The notes below the pieces were generated by a model. The model saw nothing but the letters and a program-made list of their open reading frames with translations, was not told where the DNA came from and did no database searches. From contig CM061233.1 in NCBI GenBank assembly GCA_030844895.1, forward strand, positions 58,429,468 through 58,493,467: a stretch of DNA of 64,000 bases. Reading direction: 5' to 3'. Within the stretch, counting starts at the first letter, position 1; each line of letters starts with the position of its first letter. Origin of the DNA: Ambrosia x helenae. Lineage: Eukaryota > Streptophyta > Magnoliopsida > Asterales > Asteraceae. Below, piece by piece: positions 25,301 to 35,930 of the stretch. Made by a program: the position numbers and the translations under genes.

Positions 25301-26079
25301 AACAATTCATACTCACTATCCTGCATTTCCATTGTCAACCTCTTTTTATCTGTGGTCACCTTCTTATCTTTATCGTCATTGTTGAAGAACCTCATAGCAT
25401 ATCCTATAACATCTATATGAAAATATAAACTAACATTAATGATGACATAAATTAAAAAAAATATGTTGTTTATAATAAAAAAAATGATCTAGTAATGATA
25501 CAGACCTATTGTCACCTTTTCTGTAACCTCGTTGCCCAAAATTCTTTGGTAGGGGACAAAAGAGAACCCAAATGACAGATCTTGAAAATCCACAGAAACA
25601 ATAACCTGAGTGTTCATATTCAAGCACAATTTGTTGGGATTTGCTTAATACTTGTACTTTGATGGGTTCATGCCAATTCCTGGATTTCTTATGACAAAAC
25701 AAGCATTTTCCAACAAAAACCTGTCGAATCTGAAAAACAAACACTTCAACACATTCGCCTGCATTTTGTCACCCTGTAATATTTGTATCGATGAGTAAAA
25801 GAAGAATTGTATATTTTCGGAATATGTATATAGATATCTACCTATATAAACGTGTGGTGCTAATAAACTAATATACTAAAAAATAAATGTAATACAAAAT
25901 ACGGATTTTGGAATTACATTCTCGTCAATGAGTATCATCTCAATTGAGTAAATATCTTTAGGATTGCGACGATCAGCTTGCCGCCACATCCGAATGATCT
26001 TTAGCTTCATAGCAACATCATTTTGATTCACATCAATTTGGTTAACCATGGTAAACTTTTGTGCTTGTGCAACGGCCAT
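22351..26079 (-). pseudogene. RPA70-like gene of Helitron 2, broken and partly duplicated
   Basis: Exon 1 starts MAVAQAQKFTMV at 26079 and ends at GAGAAT|GTAATT. Later exons correspond to those of the Helitron 1 RPA: KMQANVLKCLFFRF, DVIGYAMRFFNN, LFINDNNIENINMYNKR, and the zinc part CPKCTQKC with CVNGNC (24416-24183). Then QVRVQDVNGAVSLTLFHRD follows. The end reads KRKLVDVISDDESTP with a stop at 22351. In-frame TAA codons occur after PSKYKY and after LHNTPVS. Exons downstream of the zinc domain are present twice because of an 844-bp tandem duplication. Confidence 0.8.
22399..24085 (-). repeat. About 844-bp tandem duplication within the Helitron 2 RPA gene
   Basis: The blocks starting at 22399 and 23243 are nearly identical (GGGACGCATTGGTGTGCTTT and onward). 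The two copies of the LEKELAFKIFVS exon (22984-22766 and 23829-23605) lie about 840 bp apart. The breakpoint is at CACGAACCTGAATTT near 23239. It therefore duplicates three or four 3' exons and introns as DNA. Confidence 0.88.
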
Positions 26080-27204
26080 TGTTCTCTTCGTGTAATAAAA
26101 AAAGTTAAGACTGAAATTAGGAATGAAATAAAAGTTATAATATTATAACAAAAATAATCAACAAATAACAAAATCATATCAAATTTTCTAAGGTTTATCC
26201 TACATTTTGCGAATTGTTGCACCTTATGTTAATGGTGTGTATAGTAAGTTTGAGTAATGAGATACCATGCAATTAAATAGATAACTATAAAAATAGAAAG
26301 CATGATATCAGACTTAACTTTATGGTAAATGGTTAACAATTTTGGCAATGAATAGCTAAATCTTATCTAAATGATTAAAAATAGAGATATAATCTACCTA
26401 TATTATAGTATAACATATTTTCCAATGAATAGCTAAATCTATGCTAAATGGTCAACAATTTTCAAAATGTATATATAAATTTAAGGAAGCGAAATTTATT
26501 TATTTCAGTATTTGCATAGCTAAATGGTCAACAATTATATCTCGTAATTATAGCTTAATTTATTATAGCTTAATTTATAGAACATAACACATATTTCGCA
26601 ATGTATAGCTAAATTTCGGAATGGTCAATTATCATTATCTCGGAATTATAACTAAATTTAAGGATACAAGTATCATCGTTCGTCTCTGGACACATGTAGC
26701 ATTTTGTATTAGTAGCACAATAAAGACATAATTATGTAAATATATATATGTTTCTTTTTCTAATTATTATATATAAGTTTATATCATTCTTTTTTGTATT
26801 TAAAGTTTGTTATGTAGTAACTATCATTTATCACATATCTATGGTCAACATTTATCACAATGAATAGGTAAATCTAAGGAAAAGCAACACACATTTCGTT
26901 ATTTTTATTTTTTATTCAAACAAAGCCGCTAAGATGGTAATTGTGATTATTGAGTTATGTTCAACGGGTATATATCTCATTGTGAGATTTCAACAGCAAT
27001 CGTCCTTGCAAAATTCTTATAACAATCATTATAATGTTAATATAAATTCGGTAAAGAAAATAATAAATGTCATTATTGCGGTCAACATAGTCATTAATGT
27101 AAATATTTACTTTGAATAATAATCAATGACGTTATTTAATGTCAATTTTTTATAGTATTTAAATAAAATTATTTGGTAATTGACATTAAATTTTTAATTT
27201 TCTA
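26080..27204. other. AT-rich non-coding region of Helitron 2
   Basis: This lies upstream of the RPA remnant. Short diverged repeats of ATAGCTAAAT and GGTCAACAATT recur between 26340 and 26900. I see no gene. Confidence 0.5.
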
Positions 27205-28177
27205 GGAACAATCAATATGTTGACTTTTAAGTTTTAATTTAGTAGGAAAAATAAACATTTTTGATTGAACATTATGTATTTAGTCAAAATAACATTAAAT
27301 AAAAATTATGATGATGCCAATCTAAATTCGGTAAATTGTTAAAAGAATAAATGTCATTAAGTCCGGTCAACAAATAAATTAATCTAAATAAATAACAATA
27401 ATTAATATTCAAATTCTAGATTAAATAAAATTAACATCAGTCAACACTTATTATTGTAAATGAATAACATTAATTCTGAATTAATGACAATAAATTTGGT
27501 CAAAAAAATTAATGACATTAATCAAAATTTCAAAAAACATCGAATTATTTCAATAACGTTAAACATAATTTCGAAATACAAAAATTAAAATAACTTAAAT
27601 TAAAAACATTGACGAAGGCTATATCAAATTTGAAAATCAATGACTTCTTGTTGTGCAATCTTAGTAACATCGAGAAACTGATTAGCAACAAAGGAATGAG
27701 GTAGCACCTGGAAAATAAATAATTGTACAAATGCAAAATAACAAAAATACCAAAACTTTTAATTTTGTAGGAACAATCAATATGTTGACTTTCAAGTTTT
27801 AATTTAGTAGGAAAAATAAACATTTTTGACTAAACATTATGTATTTAGTCAAAATTGTAACATCGCCAAAAAATTTCAAATTATGAAACGTATATTATTT
27901 ACGTAACGTACCTAAGTTTTATTTCTCGACTACACAACTTATATATATATATATACATACATATATATATGATAATAATAATAATAATAATAACATTAAA
28001 AATAAATTTCAGATTTTTATATGTAAAAAAAAAACAGATTTTATTAGAACTAACTAAACCCCACATCAAATTAAAGAGTTCCTGAGCCCAACTCCAATCC
28101 TAGCCCATCCTAGATCCGGCCCATACAACCAAGCCCAATCCCCCCTCCCTTCCCCTTACAATTAAAAAAAAATGGTG

Positions 28178-28240
28178 TTTCCCTCATGTCTCGAACCCGA
28201 GTCACCACGCACACACACACACGCCTTACCCAGCTGCTCC
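28178..28240 (-). other. tRNA-like A/B box stretch in the LTR (minus strand)
   Basis: The minus strand reads GGAGCAGCTGGGTAAGGC, then a GT-rich gap, then GACTCGGGTTCGAGAC. These resemble pol III A and B boxes. No tRNA fold is evident. The 3' LTR carries the same stretch near 32067-32127. Confidence 0.35.
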
Positions 28241-28898
28241 ACACCTTCTAACTGATTTAAACCCAACCCTTTATGTATTTAACCCTTGTTTCGCTGCCTC
28301 CCTTTTTCCTTTTCCTTTACAGCGTGCAGCAGCAACAGCATTGTTTACTTTTTTATTTTATTTTTTTTCTTTTTTCTCTATTGACCAAATTAATTAGCTC
28401 TTTTAACGTGTAATAATCAAGGGTTTGACTAGGAAACGTGATTACCGGCCTTGTTTAACCTTGATGCACAATTATCATCAATCAATTATTAACCAATTAG
28501 TCATAAAACGCGTATGGACTTCAATGTGGGTCAACCTTACCAATTATTCATCCCAGATCGTTATACTATAAATTGAACGCTCCTCAATCATTTCAACTCG
28601 CTCATACTCTTTTCCAATCCTCAATTCTCTTCCAATCAATCTAAAAATTATTATTTTGATCGCGTTTGACTTTTTGGCTTGACCGATCGTTCTTAATCAA
28701 ATCAGCTTTGTAAGTTCTGTTTTTCTCGTGGGTTTTGTTATTCGGCATACACACAACAATAACCCTATGATTAATTGGGTTATTGTTGTGTAAATCAAAC
28801 TATTATAAATCTAGGGCTCGATTTGATTAAATTGGGGAAGAACACCCTTACAGATTTGGATTTTTAATTATTGTTTTTCTGTTTTAAACACAACAAGG

Positions 28899-28972
28899 AC
28901 CTGCAGCCCAGTGGTACTATGGGGGTTGGCCAAGGGCTGAACCGGCTCTGAGCCAAGGTTCGAGCCCCATTC
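28899..28972 (+). other. tRNA-like A/B box stretch in the LTR (plus strand)
   Basis: CTGCAGCCCAGTGGTACT resembles an A box and GGTTCGAGCCCC (28957-28968) is a near-perfect B box. Such pairs head tRNA-derived SINEs, so this may be a fossil SINE head absorbed into the LTR. It is duplicated in the 3' LTR near 32785-32850. Confidence 0.4.
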
Positions 28973-30467
28973 TAAGCAATTGTTTTTTTTGTATTTTCGA
29001 TTTATATGTTACTCATTTTAATTATTTAAAATACTTAAAGGCCTTCAAAAATTCCCAAAATTTTACATAATGATGTTCATACCCTAATCACCATTATTCA
29101 GATTTTTATTTCTGAAAATATATTTATTTAATATATATAATAATTAAATCAAGTTTATTCTATTTTATTTATAAAAAATCTATAAAAATATCAAAACGAT
29201 CTTATTAATTTCCACAAAAATTATCCTAAGTTTTTATAACATTAAACTTTACTGAAATAATTTTTAATTCAGTAAAATCATTTATTTTATATTTTTAATC
29301 AATTTTTGTTAGATTTAATCATAATTAAATCATAATAAATCCAATTTTTAATATTTTTGCACCAAAAATTTATACAAATTATTTCTGATCATTTAGAACA
29401 GAAATATAATTTTTAAGCTAATAATTCTTTAATTTTAGTATTTTTAAATATTAAAGTTAAGATTTTGACAATTTGTAATAAATAGATTTAATAATCTATT
29501 TTAAAGAAAATAATTTTATAAAAATTATTTTTATACTTTAAACACATTCTTGTGACCATCCTAGATTTAACATTTATAAAAAGATTTTTAGTTATTTATT
29601 TACTAAATTTCTCTCAATTGGCGAATATTTTTAATAATAATCAAACGAGCGTTTATCTCCAATTCGAAGCCCTAGAACATATACATTTGTATACTAGTTA
29701 AACTTAGACATATTTATTACCTTATTATAGGGTGATACTTGACACATTTGGGCAACACACTATTTTTCAACAAGATATAACATTTTACCAAGGTGAGTTT
29801 TACATAGCCCCTTTTCTATTATCACCATTTTTGGGGTGAAAACATGTTTATAACATCATCATTGCAATTCAATCAACAATGTGTCTATGTGTTTTCTATG
29901 TTGCATTATGTCTTGAGCATGATTAGAGTAAGCACCATTCTAGCATAATCATTAACATTGATCCAGCCGGCGGTATACATTGATAGATCTATTGGACTGA
30001 CAATCCCACCGGATACGTGCCTCCTACAAAGGTTACGTGGGTGTTTGTTATCGTATAACATTATTGGACCATGAGCGTATGGTATGTATCATATTATAAC
30101 AGTCATCAGGGTTGATTATGCACTCGATTTATTTCTAGTATGTTCTCACATATGGACTAGATTGACATGACACATGAATTGCACAACAATTTTATTCGAT
30201 TATCAAAACCTATGTAATTCTCACCAACTTTTGTTGACCCAAAATATTTTCAACTTAACATGTTTCAGGTTCTACTTGCTTGAAGATTTGAATTGATGCT
30301 TGAAGATGTTTGCATAGTTTTATTTAATTTGATGTACAAATTCTTAGAACAATTGTATGTAACTTATTTAAATTATTTAATGAAATTTATTATTCACCGT
30401 GAGCTACTGAACAATCATCAATACGTGACATCCCGATGTTTCCGCCATCGGTTGGGGTGTTACAGAT

Positions 30468-30484
30468 TGGTATCAGAGCCATGG
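30468..30484 (+). promoter_or_regulatory. Primer binding site (initiator Met tRNA)
   Basis: TGGTATCAGAGCCATGG starts three bases after the 5' LTR. It is complementary to the 3' end of plant initiator Met tRNA, the usual primer for minus-strand synthesis. Confidence 0.9.
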
Positions 30485-30995
30485 TTATAGGGAATTAGGT
30501 TATTAGAAAAATAATCTAGTCTATAACCATAGGATTTAACAAGTACTTGCTTCTTTTACTTGCTATTCTCTATCTCCTACTTCTTATCCCTACTTTCATT
30601 CCTACAAGAAGGTTGCTCTCCACCATTGGATCTACTCTTAGACTAATAGGACAAAATCCTCAGGTTTAGCCTGAACCACCTTGAGATCTCGTCGAAGTTC
30701 TAGATTTTAATAACGAACACGTGCAATCTGGAAGGGTGAACGCCTGTATTCTGAGTCTTCTGTCTAGGCTGGCATTGCGCATATATCCCAATCAGACGAG
30801 GGACCCGGATGCCTACCTGGGAATTCTCAGGATGAGTGTTCACTTATAGGCTAAAGCATGTCTTCATATGTTATTAGAATTTAGAATCTTTGATAAGTCA
30901 ACGTTTTCGTTTATTTGTTTTAATTAATGAATAAATGATTACATTCCTTGTATCACCTCATTCATTTCATGCCCTCATTGTGTCCCTTACGGATC

Positions 30996-31253
30996 ATGTC
31001 TCCACGTCGTAGCACTCGCAATAACAATGGTGAAAACCAAGAGGAAAGTAACAACAACCACAACACCAACCACAACAACAACAAAAACAACAAAGGTGTT
31101 GATGCCCGACTGGCTGCGATTATCCACAACCCTGCTCAGGTTACTAATCCTAATCGTCCTGGTAATTTCAACTATGGTCAATGCTATAACCCAAATCACT
31201 ACCGTAACCGATGCCCTAAACTAAACCGAGATCAAGACCCTCCAGCCAATTAA
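30996..31253 (+). pseudogene. Residual gag open frame with damaged zinc knuckle
   Basis: The 85-residue frame starts MSPRRSTRNNNGEN and has an Asn-rich stretch. It ends near QCYNPNHYRNRCPKL, which looks like a CCHC zinc knuckle that lost its second Cys and following residues. The N-terminal part resembles the start of Gypsy gag (basic, Asn-rich, DARLAAII). An internal deletion probably joined the gag start to the nucleocapsid end. No pol remains. Confidence 0.6.
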
Positions 31254-31424
31254 CAGCAAGTTCCACCATTTAAATGTTGTTTGCTTTTAATTCTATGTAA
31301 TGACACTTTTGATTCAAGTAATAAATTCAAGTATTATCATAACATCTGTGTGCATGCTTGTTTGAATGTGAACTAATTGCTATATTTATAATCATACGTG
31401 TTTACTTGTACAACAATTAGTTGA

Positions 31425-31560
31425 CTACCAAACAACCTACTTAACGATTGGTAGAGGTCATCATGTCTTTCCAACAGTCGGGAGAGGCCCTACCACCTGC
31501 TCAACGACTGGTGGGGACTATCAGACCTGCTCAACAATCGGTAAAGTCATAAAAGGACGC
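31425..31560 (+). repeat. Hairpin-rich short repeats before the polypurine tract
   Basis: About four diverged units of 35-40 bp share ACCTGCTCAACGACTGGT-like cores. Some have local inverted repeats, such as CTACCA/TGGTAG (about 31426-31453) and CCACC/GGTGG (about 31493-31513). Confidence 0.5.
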
Positions 31561-31713
31561 AAAACCCTAATGTAAGGTAAATTAATAATTACGGTCCGGA
31601 ACGTAATCATGAATTTACAGGTACATTAAGGTAGTGTGAAATCTTATCAAGGTTTTCAGTAGTTAACCAATTGTAGGACTAGTGTTTCTCTTAACTTCGG
31701 GACGAAGTTCCTA

Positions 31714-31727
31714 AAAGTAGGGGAGAC
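31714..31727 (+). promoter_or_regulatory. Polypurine tract
   Basis: AAAGTAGGGGAGAC directly precedes the 3' LTR, the site of plus-strand priming. Confidence 0.85.
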
Positions 31728-34346
31728 TGTAACATCGCCAAAAAATTTCAAATTATGAAACGTATATTATTTACGTAACGTACCTAAGTTTTATTTCTCG
31801 ACTACACAACTTATATATATATATATATACATACATATATATATGATAATAATAATAATAATAATAATAACATTAAAAATAAATTTCAGATTTTTATATG
31901 TAAAAAAAAAAAAAAACAGATTTTATTAGAACTAACTAAACCCCACATCAAATTAAAGAGTTCCTGAGCCCAACTCCAATCCTAGCCCATCCCAGATCCG
32001 GCCCATACAACCAAGCCCAATCCCCCCTCCCTTCCCCTTACAATTAAAAAAAAATGGTGTTTCCCTCATGTCTCGAACCCGAGTCACCACGCACACACAC
32101 ACACGCCTTACCCAGCTGCTCCACACCTTCTAACTGATTTAAACCCAACCCTTTATGTATTTAACCCTTGTTTCGCTGCCTCCCTTTTTCCTTTTCCTTT
32201 ACAGCGTGCAGCAGCAACAGCATTGTTTACTTTTTTATTTTATTTTTTTCTTTTTTCTCTATTGACCAAATTAATTAGCTCTTTTAACGTGTAATAATCA
32301 AGGGTTTGACTAGGAAACGTGATTACCGGCCTTGTTTAACCTTGATGCACAATTATCATCAATCAATTATTAACCAATTAGTCATAAAACGCGTATGGAC
32401 TTCAATGTGGGTCAACCTTACCAATTATTCATCCCAGATCGTTATACTATAAATTGAACGCTCCTCAATCATTTCAACTCGCTCATACTCTTTTCCCAAT
32501 CCTCAATTCTCTTCCAATCAATCTAAAAATTATTATTTTGATCGCGTTTGACTTTTTGGCTTGACCGATCGTTCTTAATCAAATCAGCTTTGTAAGTTCT
32601 GTTTTTCTCGTGGGTTTTGTTATTCGGCATACACACAACAATAACCCTATGATTAATTGGGTTATTGTTGTGTAAATCAAACTATTATAAATCTAGGGCT
32701 CGATTTGATTAAATTGGGGAAGAACACCCTTACAGATTTGGATTTTTAATTATTGTTTTTCTGTTTTAAACACAACAAGGACCTGCAGCCCAGTGGTACT
32801 ATGGGGGTTGGCCAAGGGCTGAACCGGCTCTGAGCCAAGGTTCGAGCCCCATTCTAAGCAATTGTTTTTTTTGTATTTTCGATTTATATGTTACTCATTT
32901 TAATTATTTAAAATACTTAAAGGCCTTCAAAAATTCCCAAAATTTTACATAATGATGTTCATACCCTAATCACCATTATTCAGATTTTTATTTCTGAAAA
33001 TATATTTATTTAATATATATAATAATTAAATCAAGTTTATTCTATTTTATTTATAAAAATCTATAAAAATATCAAAACGATCTTATTAATTTCCACAAAA
33101 ATTATCCTAAGTTTTTATAACATTAAACTTTACTGAAATAATTTTTAATTCAGTAAAATCATTTATTTTATATTTTTAATCAATTTTTGTTAGATTTAAT
33201 CATAATTAAATCATAATAAATCCAATTTTTAATATTTTTGCACCAAAATTTTATACAAATTATTTCTGATCATTTAGAACAGAAATATAATTTTTAAGCT
33301 AATAATTCTTTAATTTTAGTATTTTTAAATATTAAAGTTAAGATTTTGACAATTTGTAATAAATAGATTTAATAATCTATTTTAAAGAAAATAATTTTAT
33401 AAAAATTATTTTTATACTTTAAACACATTCTTGTGACCATCCTAGATTTAACATTTATAAAAAGATTTTTAGTTATTTATTTACTAAATTTCTCTCAATT
33501 GGCGAATATTTTTAATAATAATCAAACGAGCGTTTATCTCCAATTCGAAGCCCTAGAACATTATACATTTGTATACTAGTTAAACTTAGACATATTTATT
33601 ACCTTATTATAGGGTGATACTTGACACATTTGGGCAACACACTATTTTTCAACAAGATATAACATTTTACCAAGGTGAGTTTTACATAGCCCCTTTTCTA
33701 TTATCACCATTTTTGGGGTGAAACATGTTTATAACATCATCATTGCAATTCAATCAACAATGTGTCTATGTGTTTTCTATGTTGCATTATGTCTTGAGCA
33801 TGATTAGAGTAAGCACCATTCTAGCATAATCATTAACATTGATCCAGCCGGCGGTATACATTGATAGATCTATTGGACTGACAATCCCACCCGGATACGT
33901 GCCTCCTACAAAGGTTACGTGGGTGTTTGTTATCGTATAACATTATTGGACCATGAGCGTATGGTATGTATCATATTATAACAGTCATCAGGGTTGATTA
34001 TGCACTCGATTTATTTCTAGTATGTTCTCACATATGGACTAGATTGACATGACACATGAATTGCACAACAATTTTATTCGATTATCAAAACCTATGTAAT
34101 TCTCACCAACTTTTGTTGACCCAAAATATTTTCAACTTAACATGTTTCAGGTTCTACTTGCTTGAAGATTTGAATTGATGCTTGAAGATGTTTGCATAGT
34201 TTTATTTAATTTGATGTACAAATTCTTAGAACAATTGTATGTAACTTATTTAAATTATTTAATGAAATTTATTATTCACCGTGAGCTACTGAACAATCAT
34301 CAATACGTGACATCCCGATGTTTCCGCCATCGGTTGGGGTGTTACA
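31728..34346 (+). repeat. 3' LTR
   Basis: This 2619-bp LTR is almost identical to 27856-30464. It ends GGTGTTACA, followed by the target copy AAAAT. Confidence 0.92.
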
Positions 34347-35246
34347 AAAATAACATTAAATAACAATTATGATAATGCCAATCTAATTTCGGTAAATTGT
34401 TAAAAGAATAAATGTCATTAAGTCCGGTCAACAAATAAATTAATCTAAATAAATAACAATGATTAATATTCAAATTCTAGATTAAATAAAATTGACATCA
34501 GTCAACACTTATTATTGTAAATAAATAACATTAATTCTGAATTAATGACAATAAATTTGGTCAAAAAAATTTTAATGACATTAATCAAAATTTCAAAAAA
34601 AAAAATGGAAATATTTTAATAACCTTAAACATAAATTCGAAATACAAAAATTAAAATAACTTAAATTAAAAAATTGACGAATTCAAACTTGAAAATCAAT
34701 GACTTCTTGTTGTGCAATCTTAGTAATATCGGGAAACTGATTAGCAACAAAGGAATGAGGTAGCACCTGGAAAATAAATAATTGTACAAATGCAAAATAA
34801 CAAAAAGACCAAAACTTTTAATATTGTAGGAACAATCAATATGTTGACTTTCAAGTTTTAATTTAGTAGGAAAAATAAACAATTTTGACTGAACATTATG
34901 TATTCTGTCAAAATAACATTAAATAACAATTAAGATGATGTTAATCTAAATTTGGTAAATTGTTAAAGAATAAATGTCATTAAGTCTGGTCAGCAAATAA
35001 ATTAATCTAAATAAACAACAATGATTAATATTCAAATTCTAGATTAAATAAAATAATATCAGTCAACACTTATTATTGTAAATAAATAACATTAATTTTG
35101 AATTAATGACAATAAATTTGGTCAAAAAAATTTAATGACATTAATCAAAATTTCAAAAAAAAAGGAAGTATTTTAATAACATTTAACATAAATTCGAAAT
35201 ACAAAAATTAAAATAACTTAAATTAAAAACATTGACGAAAGCTATA

Positions 35247-35436
35247 TCAAATTTGAAAATCAATGACTTCTTGTTGTGCATTCTTAGTAACATCGGGAAA
35301 CTGATTAGCAACAAAGGAATGAGGTAGCACCTGGAAAATAAATAATTATACAAATGCAAAATAACAAAAATACCAAAATTGTTACCGAAGGGTCATGCAG
35401 TATCTTGAAGAACTTAGAACCATTATGATAAGACAT
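35247..35436 (-). pseudogene. Two-exon gene fragment, possibly B3-domain N-terminus
   Basis: Exon 35436-35386 encodes MSYHNGSKFFKILHDPS and ends at TCG|GTAACA. Exon 35330-35247 follows TTTTCCAG and encodes VLPHSFVANQFPDVTKIAQQ plus eight residues and a stop, 44 residues in total. The pattern FFKI...LPHSFV.NQF resembles the start of plant B3 DNA-binding domains (FFKV...LxIPxxFV). The second exon alone recurs at 34766-34683 and 27707-27624. It is probably a captured fragment; the family call is tentative. Confidence 0.4.
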
Positions 35437-35633
35437 AATAGCCTTTGCGTGTTCAGATCAAATCTTGTGGTATAATAGATAGAGAAACATATATTATTAA
35501 AAAAAAATCTTGAAGACAAAAACAAAGTTAACATAATCGATGATATCTACATATAAGAATGAATCACGGATTTGAATAAGAATGAAGACAAAAACAATTA
35601 TACTACAATCGATGATATCTGCATACACCATGA

Positions 35634-35930
35634 ATCGAAATCAGAAATGTTTTCAAAAATTAATATACCAGGAATTTAAAATATCTACCTATAAGAATGA
35701 ATAACGAAATCTTTAAGAATGAATATACGAAGAATCTATCTATATAAAAAAACTGAAGATTGTTTGATTGTTTGAACAAAAAACAATGAATCGAAATCAA
35801 AAATGTTTTCAAAAATTAATATACCAGGTTTCGATAATATCTACCTATAAGAATGAATAACGAAATCTTTAAGAATGGATATACCAAGAATCTATCTATA
35901 TAAAAAAACTGAAGATTGTTTGATTCAGAC
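35634..35930 (+). repeat. 155-bp tandem duplication
   Basis: Blocks beginning AATCGAAATCA at about 35634 and 35789 both continue through AATATCTACCTATAAGAATG and AAAACTGAAGATTGTTTGAT. They have small differences. Confidence 0.8.

Larger units (their letters stand above)
27856..30464 (+). repeat. 5' LTR
   Basis: This 2609-bp LTR runs from TGTAACATCG to GGTGTTACA. It is nearly identical to the 3' LTR; I noticed only single-base indels in homopolymers and TA runs and a few substitutions, so the insertion is young. Two tRNA-like promoter-box stretches are embedded. Confidence 0.92.
27856..34346 (+). mobile_element. Non-autonomous LTR retrotransposon (6.5 kb), innermost level
   Basis: LTRs of 2609 and 2619 bp begin TGTAACATCGCC and end GGGGTGTTACA. 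The target duplication is AAAAT (27851-27855 and 34347-34351). A primer binding site for initiator Met tRNA and a polypurine tract are present. The interior is only 1263 bp and lacks protease, reverse transcriptase and integrase. The short gag-like frame and termini suggest a deletion derivative of a Gypsy element, moved in trans. Confidence 0.92.
27205..35390 (-). repeat. About 564-bp tandem triplication in Helitron 2, split by the LTR element
   Basis: Units begin at 27205, 27770 and 34829 with GGAACAATCAATATGTTGAC. The spacing is 565 bp, and 563 bp after removing the LTR element and one target copy. Each unit contains the same 84-nt terminal exon on the minus strand (27707-27624, 34766-34683, 35330-35247). 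Unit 2 is interrupted at 27855/34347. Confidence 0.85.

Noticed and set aside
28899..28972. Possible tRNA gene
   Set aside because: A and B boxes are present but I could not form acceptor and anticodon stems; a SINE-like relic is more likely.
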